A stretch of DNA of 64,000 nt from Poriferisodalis sp965214215 (GTDB lineage: Bacteria; Actinomycetota; Acidimicrobiia; Acidimicrobiales; Poriferisodalaceae). The notes under the pieces are model-generated. The model was not told where the DNA came from. It worked only from the letters and a program-made list of their open reading frames with translations, and did not search any database. Below are positions 1 to 9,722 of the stretch, piece by piece (position 1 is the first letter of the stretch; every line of letters starts with the position of its first letter). The DNA is taken from the NCBI RefSeq assembly GCF_965214215.1, contig NZ_CBDCBD010000002.1, positions 186,001 through 250,000 on the forward strand, in the 5' to 3' direction. The position numbers and the translations under genes were made by a program.

Positions 1-1293
1 GCACGAGCGGCGCCCGAACCGGACTGGCGCATTGAGACCACGCTGCTAGTGAACGACGAGGACGCTCACCCCTCCGGTGGAGTCACCGGTGGCGTCTCGA
101 CAGACAGCGCACTTGCGGGCACCACCGTGCTACCGCTCGAGCAACTCTTGGGCACTGAGCCGAGAGACGACGCCGTGCTCGAGGCCGAGCCCAGTGATGT
201 CTGCACGATCATGTACACCTCGGGCACCACCGGCCCCGCCAAGGGCGTGCTGATGCCACAGGCGCATTGCTACCTGTTCGGCCTCACCGCAGCGCAACGC
301 CTGGAGATCACACCCGACGACCGCTTCTTCTGCTGCATGCCGCTGTTCCACGCGAACGGCCTGTTCATGCAGATCTATGCAGCGCTGCACGGCGGCGCGT
401 CGGCATATGTCACCAAGCGGTTCGGCGTGGGACAGTGGCTCGACACCGTCATCGATCAGGGCATCACGCTGACGAACGCGCTGGGGGTCATGCCCGAGTT
501 CATCTGGCGCAGTCCCCCCACCGACCGGGACCGGGCACATCGCTTGCGGGCTGTCATCGCACTCCCCGTCGCCGCCGAGTGGGCGGCGGCCTTCGAGCAG
601 CGATTTGGTGTGCGCATCGTGCAGGGGTACGGGATGACCGAGGTCAACATGGTCGCCTACACCGATCCGGCGGATGCCGTCATGTCTGGCTGCGCCGGCC
701 CGCCGCTGGATGAGTACTTCGAGGTGATCGTGGCCGACCCGGCGACCGATCTGCCGCTCTCACCAGACGAGATCGGCGAGATCCTGGTTCGGCCCAAGGT
801 GCCATTCTGCTTCAACGTCGGCTACCACCAGATGACCGCCAAGACCGTGGAAGCGTGGCGCAACCTCTGGTTCCACACCGGCGATGCGGGCCGGATCGAC
901 CCTGCCGGCCGGTTGCATTTCGTGGACCGGCTGAACGACCGCATCCGCCGCCGCGGCGAGAACATCTCCAGCTATGAGGTCGAGACCGTCATCAACGGCT
1001 ACGACGGCGTGATCGAGAGCGCAGTCGTGGGTCTACGGGTGGAAGGCGCCGGCGGCGAGGACGAGGTGCTCGCCGTTGTGGCATTGGACGGCTCGCCGCC
1101 CGACCCGGTCGAATTTCTGGACTGGTGTGTGCCGCGCATGCCCCGTCACAGCGTGCCGCGCTACCTGCAATTCGTCCCTGAACTCGACAAGACCGCCTCC
1201 GGCAAGATCCGCAAGCAGGCCATCCGGGACGCCGGCGTCACCGGGGATCTATGGGACCGGGAGTCGATCGGCTACATCGTGGCCCGGGGTTGA
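1..1293 (+). CDS. Acyl-CoA synthetase (AMP-forming), 5' end missing
   Basis: The reading frame is open to the left edge, so the N-terminus lies outside the window; 430 residues are visible. The adenylate-forming (ANL) signature TSGTTGPAKG lies at about nt 217-246, the GYGMTE motif near nt 628-645, the hinge region RIRRRGENISSYEVE near nt 940-985, and the C-terminal PELDKTASGKIRK with the expected catalytic lysine near nt 1180-1215. The enzyme would activate a carboxylic acid with ATP and join it to CoA in the cytoplasm. Similarity of layout to crotonobetaine/carnitine-CoA ligases is an impression; the substrate cannot be read from the sequence. The family III CoA-transferases and reductase that follow suggest a CoA-linked catabolic neighbourhood. 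Confidence 0.9.
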   Translation, partial: ARAAPEPDWRIETTLLVNDEDAHPSGGVTGGVSTDSALAGTTVLPLEQLLGTEPRDDAVLEAEPSDVCTIMYTSGTTGPAKGVLMPQAHCYLFGLTAAQRLEITPDDRFFCCMPLFHANGLFMQIYAALHGGASAYVTKRFGVGQWLDTVIDQGITLTNALGVMPEFIWRSPPTDRDRAHRLRAVIALPVAAEWAAAFEQRFGVRIVQGYGMTEVNMVAYTDPADAVMSGCAGPPLDEYFEVIVADPATDLPLSPDEIGEILVRPKVPFCFNVGYHQMTAKTVEAWRNLWFHTGDAGRIDPAGRLHFVDRLNDRIRRRGENISSYEVETVINGYDGVIESAVVGLRVEGAGGEDEVLAVVALDGSPPDPVEFLDWCVPRMPRHSVPRYLQFVPELDKTASGKIRKQAIRDAGVTGDLWDRESIGYIVARG

Positions 1294-1314
1294 CGGGGCC
1301 GCCTTCGCAGCCGT

Positions 1315-2301
1315 CTACAGGTCAGGCCGAAGCAGCACCCGGCCGGTCGTCTTGCGCTGGTGCAGCGCTTGCAGGCCGTCAATCAAACCATCGAGCGGTA
1401 GCTCCTGGCTGACGAGCGGGTCGAGCCGGCCGTCAGCAACCTGGGGCCACAGCTCGGCGTAGCACTCCTCGAGCACCTCGTCCATGCGCCCCCGGTAGCC
1501 GCCCATGTGCACGCCCACCACGGAGTAGTTCTTCACCAGCAGATGATTCATCGGCGCCTGCGGGATGGTGCCGCTGGCGAAACCCACCACCAGCAGCCGG
1601 CCTTCCCACGCCACCAGCCGCCGGGCAACGTCGAAGTACTTGCCCCCAACCGGGTCATAGACGATGTCGCAACCGCGGCCGCCAGTGGCGTCCTGGACGG
1701 ACTGGTACAGGTCGTCGTTGTCGTAGTCGATGACGACATTGGCGCCCAGCTGGCGGCAGATCTCCACTTTCGCAGGACCGCCCGCCGCAGCGATCACCGT
1801 ACAGCCCGCCGCCTTGGCCATCTGCACCGCGGCCGAGCCGACGCCGCCGGCGGCCGCCAGAACCAGCACCATCTCGCCTGCCTGCATCTGCCCGCGCCGA
1901 TACAGCGAGAACCACGCCGTCCCATAGATGACGTTTGCCGCGCACGCCGCCGGAATCGAGACGTCGTCAGGGATGCGCCGGGCGGTCGAGCCCCTGATGA
2001 GCGCTTCGCTGGCATACCCGCCCCAGCCCGCGGTGCCCGAGCCGATGACCCGGTCGCCGACGGCAAGATCGCACTCAGGGCCGACCGCTTGCACGGTGCC
2101 GCACGCCCCCATGCCGGGCGTGAACGGCGGGTCCCACCGTTCCTGATACGTACCCTGACAGTGGAGGATGTCTGCGAAGTTCAGGTCGGTGGCCTCGACG
2201 GTGATCCGTGCTTGACCCCGCCCCGGCTCAGGCGATGGGAATTCGCCCAGCTCCAGCACGTCCCACGGGTAACCCAACTCGTTCAATCGCCACGCTTTCA
2301 T
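1315..2301 (-). CDS. MDR-family NADPH:quinone oxidoreductase-like protein
   Basis: A 328-residue medium-chain dehydrogenase/reductase. I start it at the ATG whose product begins MKAWRLNELG, because that matches the family N-terminus; an upstream in-frame extension to 2364 looks untranslated. It has the GroES-like N-terminal fold (GMGACGTVQAVGPE) and a Rossmann nucleotide-binding motif AAAGGVGSAAVQMAKAAG near the middle. I see no structural zinc cysteine cluster, so it fits the zinc-independent quinone reductase/enoyl reductase branch. It probably reduces a quinone, enone or enoyl-CoA with NADPH. It is convergent with the acyl-CoA ligase gene and divergent from the oxygenase gene. Confidence 0.85.
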   Translation of the reverse strand: MKAWRLNELGYPWDVLELGEFPSPEPGRGQARITVEATDLNFADILHCQGTYQERWDPPFTPGMGACGTVQAVGPECDLAVGDRVIGSGTAGWGGYASEALIRGSTARRIPDDVSIPAACAANVIYGTAWFSLYRRGQMQAGEMVLVLAAAGGVGSAAVQMAKAAGCTVIAAAGGPAKVEICRQLGANVVIDYDNDDLYQSVQDATGGRGCDIVYDPVGGKYFDVARRLVAWEGRLLVVGFASGTIPQAPMNHLLVKNYSVVGVHMGGYRGRMDEVLEECYAELWPQVADGRLDPLVSQELPLDGLIDGLQALHQRKTTGRVLLRPDL

Positions 2302-2515
2302 GAGGCGGAACCGTAGCAACGCACTGTCACGACTCGCTTCGGAGACCTGACGGTCACGCCGCAAGCCACGGCCGTCACCGGCTGAGCCGGCCGTCCAAGC
2401 CGTGCCCGATCTCCCTCAAGGTTGCGAACGGCCGCTGCGTAGCTCACCCTCGCGCGACCCAAGTCAGACGCGTACGCTCGGCGCAGCAGTCGACCCCACG
2501 AGCGGAGGGGACCAG

Positions 2516-3520
2516 ATGGCGCTCACGACGCAGGACCGCAGTACCGAAGGGCTGTCGCAAGACACGACAGACGTGATCCCCGTCCTGGACCTGTCACCCC
2601 TCAACGAGGCAGCTCCCGCTCCGTCGGCCGTCGAAGCGCTCGCCGCCGAACTGCGACGTGCGCTCACCGAGATGGGGTTCTTCTTCGTCGTGAACCACGG
2701 CGTGCCGTGGGCGATGGTGGAGGGAATCTTCAACTCCGCCCGCGAGCTGCACGCACTGCCGCAGCCGACGAAGGACTCCATTCCGATGGGCAAGCTCGTC
2801 GGCGGCTACCTCGGCATGGGCGGCGGCACGTCGTATGCCTCAGACATCGCAGGAGAGGTCCGCAAGCCCAACCAGAACGAAGCGTTCTTCTGTCACCGGC
2901 ACGGCTACCACACCGACAACCAGTTCCCGCCCATCGACGGCTTCGCGGCGAGGTGCGAGGCCTACATCGACCAGCTCATCGCCCTCGGCGGCCGGCTGTT
3001 GCCGGTGCTGGCGCAGTCGTTGGACTTGCCGCACGACTGGTTCGTGCCCGACTTCGACAAGCCCAGCGTGACACTTCGGTTGTCGCACTACCCACCGATG
3101 GACTACGACGACAACGAGTGGGGTCTGGCCCCCCACACCGACAGCTCGGTGTTCACGTTCCTGCCGGCCAACGAGGTGCCGGGGCTGGAGATCCGTCCCG
3201 CCGGCCACGACTGGATCACCCCGCCGCAGCTCGCCGAGTCGTACTTGGTCAACAGCGGCGACATGTTGAAGCGCTGGACGAACGGGGTCTATCTGTCGAC
3301 CGCGCATCGAGCTCGCAACCCCACAGACGGCGAGCGGTATGCGGCACCTTTCTTCTACGGCGCCCGGGATGATGCCGTGGTCGCGCCGGTGCCCACGACG
3401 GTCAACGACGAGGCCCCGGCTCGCTGGGCGCCCAGCACCTACGGCGACTACCAGCGCTGGTTCCTGAATCGGAACTACGAGAACGTCACCGGCGAGAAGG
3501 TCGGCACGTTCGAGGCCTAG
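2516..3520 (+). CDS. Isopenicillin N synthase-like Fe(II)/2-oxoglutarate-type oxygenase
   Basis: 334 residues starting at an ATG with a strong GGAGGGG ribosome-binding site five bases upstream; an upstream in-frame ATG at 2402 has no such site. The N-terminal DIOX_N region includes MGFFFVVNHGVP. The Fe ligands are visible as the HTD pair in LAPHTDSSVF and the distal histidine in STAHRARNP, followed by an RYAAPFF segment at the position where family members bind the co-substrate carboxylate (usually RxS; the Ser is Ala here). It probably hydroxylates or desaturates a small molecule; the substrate is unknown. It converges on the fused CoA-transferase gene. Confidence 0.88.
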   Translation: MALTTQDRSTEGLSQDTTDVIPVLDLSPLNEAAPAPSAVEALAAELRRALTEMGFFFVVNHGVPWAMVEGIFNSARELHALPQPTKDSIPMGKLVGGYLGMGGGTSYASDIAGEVRKPNQNEAFFCHRHGYHTDNQFPPIDGFAARCEAYIDQLIALGGRLLPVLAQSLDLPHDWFVPDFDKPSVTLRLSHYPPMDYDDNEWGLAPHTDSSVFTFLPANEVPGLEIRPAGHDWITPPQLAESYLVNSGDMLKRWTNGVYLSTAHRARNPTDGERYAAPFFYGARDDAVVAPVPTTVNDEAPARWAPSTYGDYQRWFLNRNYENVTGEKVGTFEA

Positions 3521-3522
3521 CG

Positions 3523-3538
3523 GCCGGCGAGAACCGGC
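3523..3538. terminator. Candidate bidirectional hairpin between convergent genes
   Basis: GCCGG and CCGGC flank a six-base loop in the 24-base space between the oxygenase stop and the CoA-transferase stop. There is no T-tract, so a factor-independent terminator role is only a suggestion. Confidence 0.35.
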
Positions 3539-3544
3539 GCGCAG

Positions 3545-5995
3545 CTACTCCAGCACGCCTGCCACGGCCAGCTCGGCAATGCGGTCTTGGTCGTAGCCGA
3601 GCAGCTGCTCGAGCACCTCGAAGGTGTGCTCGCCGTAGGTCGGCCCGCCATGGCTGATGCCGTCGGAGCTGCGCGACATCATGAACCGGGTGCCTTCCAC
3701 CCACATCGTGCCGTTGGTGCCATGGGGCACATTGCGGAAGTGGTTCCGGTGCTCGAGCTGCGGGTCGGTAGCCATGATCGCCGAGTCTGCGATCGCGTGC
3801 GCCGCAATGCCAGCCGCTTGCAGCTCGTCGTGTGCCTCGAGCCCGTCACGCACCGAGGTCCACGCCGTGATCAGCTCGGCGATCTCGTCGGCTCGCTCCC
3901 GGCGCTCGTCGACGCCGAGTCCAGCGAACCCGTCGGCGCCGATGACCTCGCACAGTGCTCGCCACTGGTCATCGTTGGCACAGGCCACAGCAATCCAGCG
4001 ATCCTCGCCCGCAGAGGCGAAGACACCGTGCGGGGACATCACCGGATGATCGTTGCCGAGCTTGTCGGGCAGGTGGCCGTTCACCTCATAGTCGAGAACC
4101 GCCGGGGCCAGGAACGTCATGGACGCCTCTGCCTGGGACAAGTCGATGTACTGGCCTTCGCCGGTGCGGTCGCGATGATCGAGCGCTGCCAAGAGGGCTG
4201 CGCTCAAGAACTTCGGCGACACGTAGTCGGTGTAGGCGCCGAACACGCCCGCCGGGTCGCGGTCGGGCCAGCCGGTCATCTCATAGAAGCCGGACATTGC
4301 GGCGCCCATCGTGCCGAAGCCGGCCAGCGACGACAGCGGCCCGCTCTGGCCGAACAGGCAGCTCGACGCCATGATGATGTCTGGCTTGACCGCTCGCAGG
4401 TCCTCATATGACAGGCCGATGTCCTGCAGGGCGTGCGGCGAGAACGACTCGCACACCACATCGGCCCAGCGCACGAGGTCCAGGATCAGGTCGCGGCTCT
4501 CGGGCTTGGAGATGTCGATCGTGATGCCGAGCTTGCCGGCGTTCATGTTCTGGTAGAGCCCGCCGTTGTCGGCTCCTGCTTCGTCGTTCAAGAAGGGTTG
4601 GATGGTCCGGGCCGCTTCGACCTTGTGAGACGACTCGACACGCACCACCGTGGCGCCCCAGTCGGCCAGCACCCGCGTGGATCCCGGTCCGGCCATGACC
4701 CACATGAAGTCGAGGATCTTCACGTCCGCAAGCGGAAGGGACGGATCGCGGTGGCTCGAGCCGGCCGCAGCCACCACTGCGTCGGACACCGGCACCGGGG
4801 CCGCAGCACCCACCTCAGCGAGCACCTCGCCGGTGTGCTCGCCGATCGAGGGCGGGGGCGTCGAGATGTCTAGCGGGGTTTCGCTGAACTTCGCCAACGG
4901 GCCCGGATAGCGCACCGAGTCGAGACCGCCGGTGGGAATGTCCCGCCAGAAGTCCCGCTCGGAGTACTGGGGTGACTCGACCACGTCGGCGACCGTGGCG
5001 ATCGGCACGATCAGCAGCCGCTTGTCCAGCGCCACCTCCAACAGCTCGGCCTTGGTGCGAGTGGCGGTGAAGTCAGCTGCGACCTGCTGGATGCGCTCGT
5101 ACTCGGTGAGCGGGATGCGACCGGTGATCACACCCTCCACGAAGTGGATCCAGTCGACCTCCAGATCGCCGTCCGCACAGCCCCCCTCGGAGTGCATCCA
5201 TTCGAACAGGCGGGCGCCGAAGGGGCCGATGGACTCGCCGAACAGGATCGTCACCGAGACGTAGCCGTCGGCGGCAGGCGAGCGCAGCCGGACCCGGAAG
5301 GGGCCAAGCCGTGCACCGCCGCTCATCCGCAGCAGCTCAGGCGAGTTGTACAGGTGGCACAGCGTGGCCGATTGGGTGGCCTGGGTGACGGCCTGCTGCG
5401 CGCTGACGTCGATGTGCTGGCCCTGACCAGAGCGCTTGCGCTCGCGGAGCGCGATCAGCGACCCGACCGCAGCTTCAGCCGACGCATGCAAGAAGCACTG
5501 GTCGAGCGGGATGCGCAGCGGGGGCCGATCCTCGTCGCCGACCACGTTGGACAGCTGGCCCGCAGCAGAGATGACCGAGTCTGTGGCGGCCCAGTCGGCT
5601 TTGGGTCCCGTCTGGCCGAACGCCGAGATGGACGTGTACACGAGACCGGGGTTGACCTCGGCCAGGTCCTCCGCGCCCAGACCTCGGGCAGCCATCGCAC
5701 CGGGCGCGTCAGACTCGATCAGCACGTCAGCAGTTGCTGCGAGGTCGCGCAGCCTCTGGCGGTCCCTCGCGTCGTCGAGATCCAGCACGACGCTGCGCTT
5801 GCCGCGGTTGTACGACCAGAACCACAGCGACGCCTCGGGGTCACCCTCTCGTCCGGCGACAAACGGGGTTACGTCACGCGCAGCAGAACCGCCAGGCGGT
5901 TCCACCAGGATGACGTCCGCACCGAGGTCAGCCAGCAGCGCTCCCGCCATCTGGCCCCGATGGTCGGACAGGTCCAGTACTCGACAATTCAACAC
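3545..5995 (-). CDS. Tandem-fused family III (CaiB/BaiF) CoA-transferase
   Basis: An 816-residue protein with two complete CaiB/BaiF domains head to tail. Domain 1 (about residues 1-400) begins VLNCRVLDLSD and contains LLADLGADVILVEPP and YNRGKRSVVLDL; domain 2 (about 420-816) begins VKILDFMWVMAGPG with VLADWGATVVRVESS. I chose the GTG at 5995 because an AGGAAAGAGG site lies six bases upstream; a GTG 14 codons earlier is possible. Known single-domain members form interlocked dimers that move CoA between acids via a catalytic aspartate, so a fusion could act as a built-in dimer. In domain 1 the expected aspartate (VSxxD) reads VSAQQ; in domain 2 the position is glutamate (LSQAE), common in this family. 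Substrate unknown. Confidence 0.88.
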   Translation of the reverse strand: MLNCRVLDLSDHRGQMAGALLADLGADVILVEPPGGSAARDVTPFVAGREGDPEASLWFWSYNRGKRSVVLDLDDARDRQRLRDLAATADVLIESDAPGAMAARGLGAEDLAEVNPGLVYTSISAFGQTGPKADWAATDSVISAAGQLSNVVGDEDRPPLRIPLDQCFLHASAEAAVGSLIALRERKRSGQGQHIDVSAQQAVTQATQSATLCHLYNSPELLRMSGGARLGPFRVRLRSPAADGYVSVTILFGESIGPFGARLFEWMHSEGGCADGDLEVDWIHFVEGVITGRIPLTEYERIQQVAADFTATRTKAELLEVALDKRLLIVPIATVADVVESPQYSERDFWRDIPTGGLDSVRYPGPLAKFSETPLDISTPPPSIGEHTGEVLAEVGAAAPVPVSDAVVAAAGSSHRDPSLPLADVKILDFMWVMAGPGSTRVLADWGATVVRVESSHKVEAARTIQPFLNDEAGADNGGLYQNMNAGKLGITIDISKPESRDLILDLVRWADVVCESFSPHALQDIGLSYEDLRAVKPDIIMASSCLFGQSGPLSSLAGFGTMGAAMSGFYEMTGWPDRDPAGVFGAYTDYVSPKFLSAALLAALDHRDRTGEGQYIDLSQAEASMTFLAPAVLDYEVNGHLPDKLGNDHPVMSPHGVFASAGEDRWIAVACANDDQWRALCEVIGADGFAGLGVDERRERADEIAELITAWTSVRDGLEAHDELQAAGIAAHAIADSAIMATDPQLEHRNHFRNVPHGTNGTMWVEGTRFMMSRSSDGISHGGPTYGEHTFEVLEQLLGYDQDRIAELAVAGVLE

Positions 5996-6114
5996 AGCAA
6001 ACCTCTTTCCTCGCTTGACATCACCCGCGCACGGCACTCTCGTTGCGCGCCGAAGCTAGTGCGGCCCCAACAGAACGCTGATCGGGGCAGCCAAGCCGCT
6101 CGCCGTCGCCGGCC

Positions 6115-6804
6115 TCAGCGCTCCAGTACCGGTTGAGCCTCCACGACTCGCAATGACACGGGCGTCGGCACCACGACTGGTCCGGCCGTGCCGGCGAGCC
6201 CGGTGTTCGAGGTCCATCGCACCATCCACACCGACTGGATCGTGCCGCGGAATCGGCCGGCCGCTCCGACCGTGGATGCTCGCTGGAAGACGTGGCTGCA
6301 CGGCGAGCGGGTGCCCGGCACGATCCACGGCAGGCCCGGACCAGGACACGACACCGGCGCTGATCCGTCGCCGGGAAGGAATTGCAGGGTGATTGGGGTT
6401 GCCACCAGCGTGACCACCACGCTGCCTGCCGCAACGATGCGCACGATGGGACGCCAGCTGGCCGTCGACACCCAGAACCACGTATCGACGCCGACCAGGG
6501 TGCGCACTCGCTGCGCCGGCGGCGCGAAGAAGGGCACCGGACGCGGGAACGTGACCGATGACAAGCCTCGATTGGCCGCCACGCCCACCTTGTCGGCACG
6601 GTGAGCCGGGTCCCGACTCGACACTTCGATATGAAGGTCACCCAACGCCGGGTCTCGCGGGGGCAGCTTCTGCGACGCATACAGCGCCGGGCTGCCTGGA
6701 GTTGCGCGGTACACCAACGACGGCACCGCCTCAGCCGAAGACGGCAATGCGAGTGCACCGAGAGCGACACTGAAGAGCACGACAAAGCGTTTGAGGAATT
6801 TCAT
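6115..6804 (-). CDS. Secreted protein of unknown function with signal peptide
   Basis: 229 residues. The N-terminus MKFLKRFVVLFSVALG followed by ALALPSSAEA is a textbook Sec signal peptide with an AxA cleavage site, which fixes the start at 6804. The mature part has an aromatic block VGVDTWFWV at about residues 105-113, a VVVTLVATPITLQFLPGDG segment and a CPGPGLPW...CSHVFQRAS region with two cysteines that could pair. The spacing of GDG, CPGPG and SH(V/T)F elements recalls secreted PKD-like or mislabelled ATP/GTP-binding proteins common in actinobacteria; this is memory-based. The Shine-Dalgarno site is weak (GAAAG). It is divergent from the amidase gene. Confidence 0.7.
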   Translation of the reverse strand: MKFLKRFVVLFSVALGALALPSSAEAVPSLVYRATPGSPALYASQKLPPRDPALGDLHIEVSSRDPAHRADKVGVAANRGLSSVTFPRPVPFFAPPAQRVRTLVGVDTWFWVSTASWRPIVRIVAAGSVVVTLVATPITLQFLPGDGSAPVSCPGPGLPWIVPGTRSPCSHVFQRASTVGAAGRFRGTIQSVWMVRWTSNTGLAGTAGPVVVPTPVSLRVVEAQPVLER

Positions 6805-7059
6805 GTTCTTTCGCACAGAGACACCGTGGTGCCCGCGCGTCGACGCTCCAACTGGTTTTCTGGCTTCGCGATCGTCACTCCACCGCCACAGCCGGCCCAT
6901 CGCGGGGCTACAGACGCCATGTCGCAGCCCGCAGAGCGCAATCTGCACGACGTGGCAGGTCGGGATGGGTCACTGCTGAGGCGGGCACCAGCACACGGCG
7001 GCGAAGTAGCTTGCCGACACCATTCAGCGCGATTTCGCACGTATCGGGAGGACCAGCTC

Positions 7060-8514
7060 ATGGCCGCAGACGATTTCGCCTACGCCACGACCAAAGAGAC
7101 CGCGGCTGCCATCGCAGCCCGGGACGTCTCTTCGCGAGAGCTGCTCGAAGCGGCGCTCGGGAGGGTGGACCGCCTCGACGGTCCGATAAACGCCGTCGTC
7201 GCTCTCGATGCCGAGCGCGCACGGGCCGCTGCCGACGCAGCCGACGCTGCTGTGGCGCGCGGCGACGAACTCGGACCGCTGCACGGCGTGCCGATCACCA
7301 TCAAGGACTCCTTCCAGACCGAGGGACTCGTCACGACGTCAGGCGCACCGGCGCTGGCCGACTTCGTGCCCGAGAGCGACGCCGACCCGGTCGCCCGCTA
7401 CAAGGCGGCAGGGGCGGTCGTGTTCGCCAAGACCAACCTGCCGCTGTTCGCGGGTGACGCGCAGTCCTACAACGAGGTCTATGGCACCACCGCCAACCCC
7501 TACAACATCGAGCACACCCCTGGCGGGTCCTCCGGCGGTTCGGGCGCGGCGCTGGCCGCCGGCTACACCCCGCTCGAGCTCGGCTCGGACATCGGCGGCT
7601 CCATTCGGATCCCGTCGCATTGGTCAGGCGTCACCGGACACAAGCCGAGCTACGGCGTCGTGTCCGCACTCGGCCAGATCCCCGGCATGCCCGGCACGCT
7701 CAGCCAGGCAGACATCGCCGTTGCGGGCCCGATGGCACGTGATGTCGACGATCTCGAGATGGCGCTCGACATTCTCGCCGGGCCCGACACCTGGAATTCC
7801 AAGGCTTACTCGCTCGACCTTCCACCGGCTCGACACAGCGACATCTCCGATTTCCGTGTCGCGGTGTGGCTCGACGAAGATCTGTGCCCGATCGACACCC
7901 AGTATCGAGAGCTGCTGCTGGGGGCAGCGAGCGCCCTGGAGCGCGCCGGTGCGCGTGTCGACACCAACGCCCGTCCGACATTCACCTTCGAGAAGGCCGT
8001 CGACACCTTCTTGCACCTGCTCTCTGCCGCCGAAGCCGGGACTTGGACGCTCGCGCAACTCGATGAGATCGCCGCGTCCAACGACGAGCCCCAGGGCGAC
8101 TTGGGCATCTGGTACGCCGCGATGCGTCACCGGGAGTGGCTGAGCTGGCACGAGCGTCGGCTGCAGCAGCGCAGGCGCTGGGAGGAGTTCTTCACCGATT
8201 GGGACGTCGTGCTGCTGCCGGTGACGCCGACGGCCGCCGTGCGTCACGACCACAGCCGGCCCGCCACCAGCCGCCGAATCACGGTGAACGGCGAGACCCG
8301 GCCGTACTTCGACATCATCAAGTGGATGGGCCTCACCGGCGTGGCGTGGCTGCCCGCGACGGTGGTGCCCGTGGGCACGGTGCCGACAGCCGGGGGCGAT
8401 CTGCCGGTTGGGGTGCAGATCGCCGGGCCCTTCCTGGAAGACCGCACAACCCTGGCCGTGGGCCGCTTCCTGCAAGAGGCACTCGGCGGGTTCCAGCGAC
8501 CGGACGGCTTCTGA
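7060..8514 (+). CDS. Amidase signature family hydrolase
   Basis: 484 residues beginning MAADDFAY, with GGGAGGA upstream of the ATG at 7060. The amidase signature Ser-cisSer-Lys triad is visible: Lys82 in PITIKDSF, the cis-serine in TPGGSSGG (about residue 158) and the nucleophile in GSDIGGSIR (about residue 181). The enzyme would hydrolyse a carboxamide to acid and ammonia in the cytoplasm (no signal peptide). It sits 31 bases upstream of a family III CoA-transferase in the same direction, which suggests that the acid released is then converted to a CoA thioester. Substrate unknown. Confidence 0.9.
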   Translation: MAADDFAYATTKETAAAIAARDVSSRELLEAALGRVDRLDGPINAVVALDAERARAAADAADAAVARGDELGPLHGVPITIKDSFQTEGLVTTSGAPALADFVPESDADPVARYKAAGAVVFAKTNLPLFAGDAQSYNEVYGTTANPYNIEHTPGGSSGGSGAALAAGYTPLELGSDIGGSIRIPSHWSGVTGHKPSYGVVSALGQIPGMPGTLSQADIAVAGPMARDVDDLEMALDILAGPDTWNSKAYSLDLPPARHSDISDFRVAVWLDEDLCPIDTQYRELLLGAASALERAGARVDTNARPTFTFEKAVDTFLHLLSAAEAGTWTLAQLDEIAASNDEPQGDLGIWYAAMRHREWLSWHERRLQQRRRWEEFFTDWDVVLLPVTPTAAVRHDHSRPATSRRITVNGETRPYFDIIKWMGLTGVAWLPATVVPVGTVPTAGGDLPVGVQIAGPFLEDRTTLAVGRFLQEALGGFQRPDGF

Positions 8515-8545
8515 GCCGCGTCGCACTTCTAGGGTCGAGGAACGG

Positions 8546-9709
8546 ATGGGTACAGGACCGCTCGAAGGCATCACCGTGGTCGATGTGTCGAGCGCCGTCG
8601 CCGGCGCGTGGGTGTCAACGCAGCTCGCCGAGATGGGCGCCGATGTGGTGCTGATCGAGAAGGTGGGCGCTTCCGACGTCATGCGCCTGACCGGTGCGAT
8701 CGTCGGCGACCAATCGGGCTGCTGGGTCCAGATGCACCGCAACAAGCGCGGCATGGATCTCGACATCCGCGATGAGCGCGGGCGCGAAATTCTGCTGCAG
8801 CTCGTCGAGGGCGCCGACGTGTTCATCCAGAACTTTCGACCTGGCGTGGCCGAGCGCCTACGCATCGGCTACGACGATCTCAGCGCCGTCAACGCCGATC
8901 TCGTGTACTTGTCGGTCTCGGGTTTCGGGCCTGCCGGGCCGTACGCGCACCAGCCCGTGTATGACCCGATCATCCAGTCGTTGACCGGCATGACCGCGTC
9001 GCAAGGTGGCGACTTCGTCAAGTCCGCCACTGCAGACAAGACCACGGCGATGACGGGGGCCACAGCGGTGCTCGGGGCCTTGCTGGCGCGGACGAACGGC
9101 GCCGGCGGCCAGCACGTCGAAGTCAACCTGCTCGATTCGACGCTGTCGTGGATGTGGCTCGATTACTTCTGGAACGAGTCGGTGCCCGAGGCCCCGCGCA
9201 CACCCACCTACAGCGAGTGGTACAGCCCGTGGCAGACGGCGGACGGCTGGGTGGGTGCCATCTGGCCGTCGGACGAGCAGTACGCCCGCGTGTGCGGGAA
9301 GCTGGGCGTGCCGCATCTGGCCGACGATCCTCGCTTCGCCACGCGCGCGGCTCGGATACGAAACTCCAATGAACACCAGGAGGTGTTTGCCAAGCTGCTC
9401 GGCGAGTTCACTACAGCCGATGCGCTGCGGGCGCTCGAAGAAGCCGACGTCCCATGCGCGCCCGTGCTCGACGTCACCGAGGTGTTCGACGACCCCCAGG
9501 TGAAGCACAACGAGACGGTGCTCACCCACCACCATCCCGTCATCGGCCAGGTCCGCACCGCCCGCTTCCCGGCTCGGTTCAGCAAGACGCCCACACAACT
9601 GGAGCGCCTCGCCCCGGCCAAGGGGGAGCACACCGACGAGGTGCTCACCGATCTGGGCTTGTCGGGCACCGAGATCGCAGCGCTGCGCGCCGACGGCATC
9701 GTGGGCTGA
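8546..9709 (+). CDS. Family III CoA-transferase (CaiB/BaiF)
   Basis: 387 residues from an ATG preceded by GAGG at a good distance. It shows the family N-terminus (ITVVDVSSAVAGAW), QLAEMGADVVLIEK, the MHRNKRGMDLDI element, SVSGFGPAGPYA and VNLLDSTL, where the aspartate is the expected catalytic residue. It would transfer CoA between carboxylic acids. It follows the amidase by 31 bases and is probably co-transcribed with it. A dispersed repeat copy starts directly after its stop codon. Confidence 0.9.
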   Translation: MGTGPLEGITVVDVSSAVAGAWVSTQLAEMGADVVLIEKVGASDVMRLTGAIVGDQSGCWVQMHRNKRGMDLDIRDERGREILLQLVEGADVFIQNFRPGVAERLRIGYDDLSAVNADLVYLSVSGFGPAGPYAHQPVYDPIIQSLTGMTASQGGDFVKSATADKTTAMTGATAVLGALLARTNGAGGQHVEVNLLDSTLSWMWLDYFWNESVPEAPRTPTYSEWYSPWQTADGWVGAIWPSDEQYARVCGKLGVPHLADDPRFATRAARIRNSNEHQEVFAKLLGEFTTADALRALEEADVPCAPVLDVTEVFDDPQVKHNETVLTHHHPVIGQVRTARFPARFSKTPTQLERLAPAKGEHTDEVLTDLGLSGTEIAALRADGIVG

Positions 9710-9722
9710 GCACTGCTGCGGG

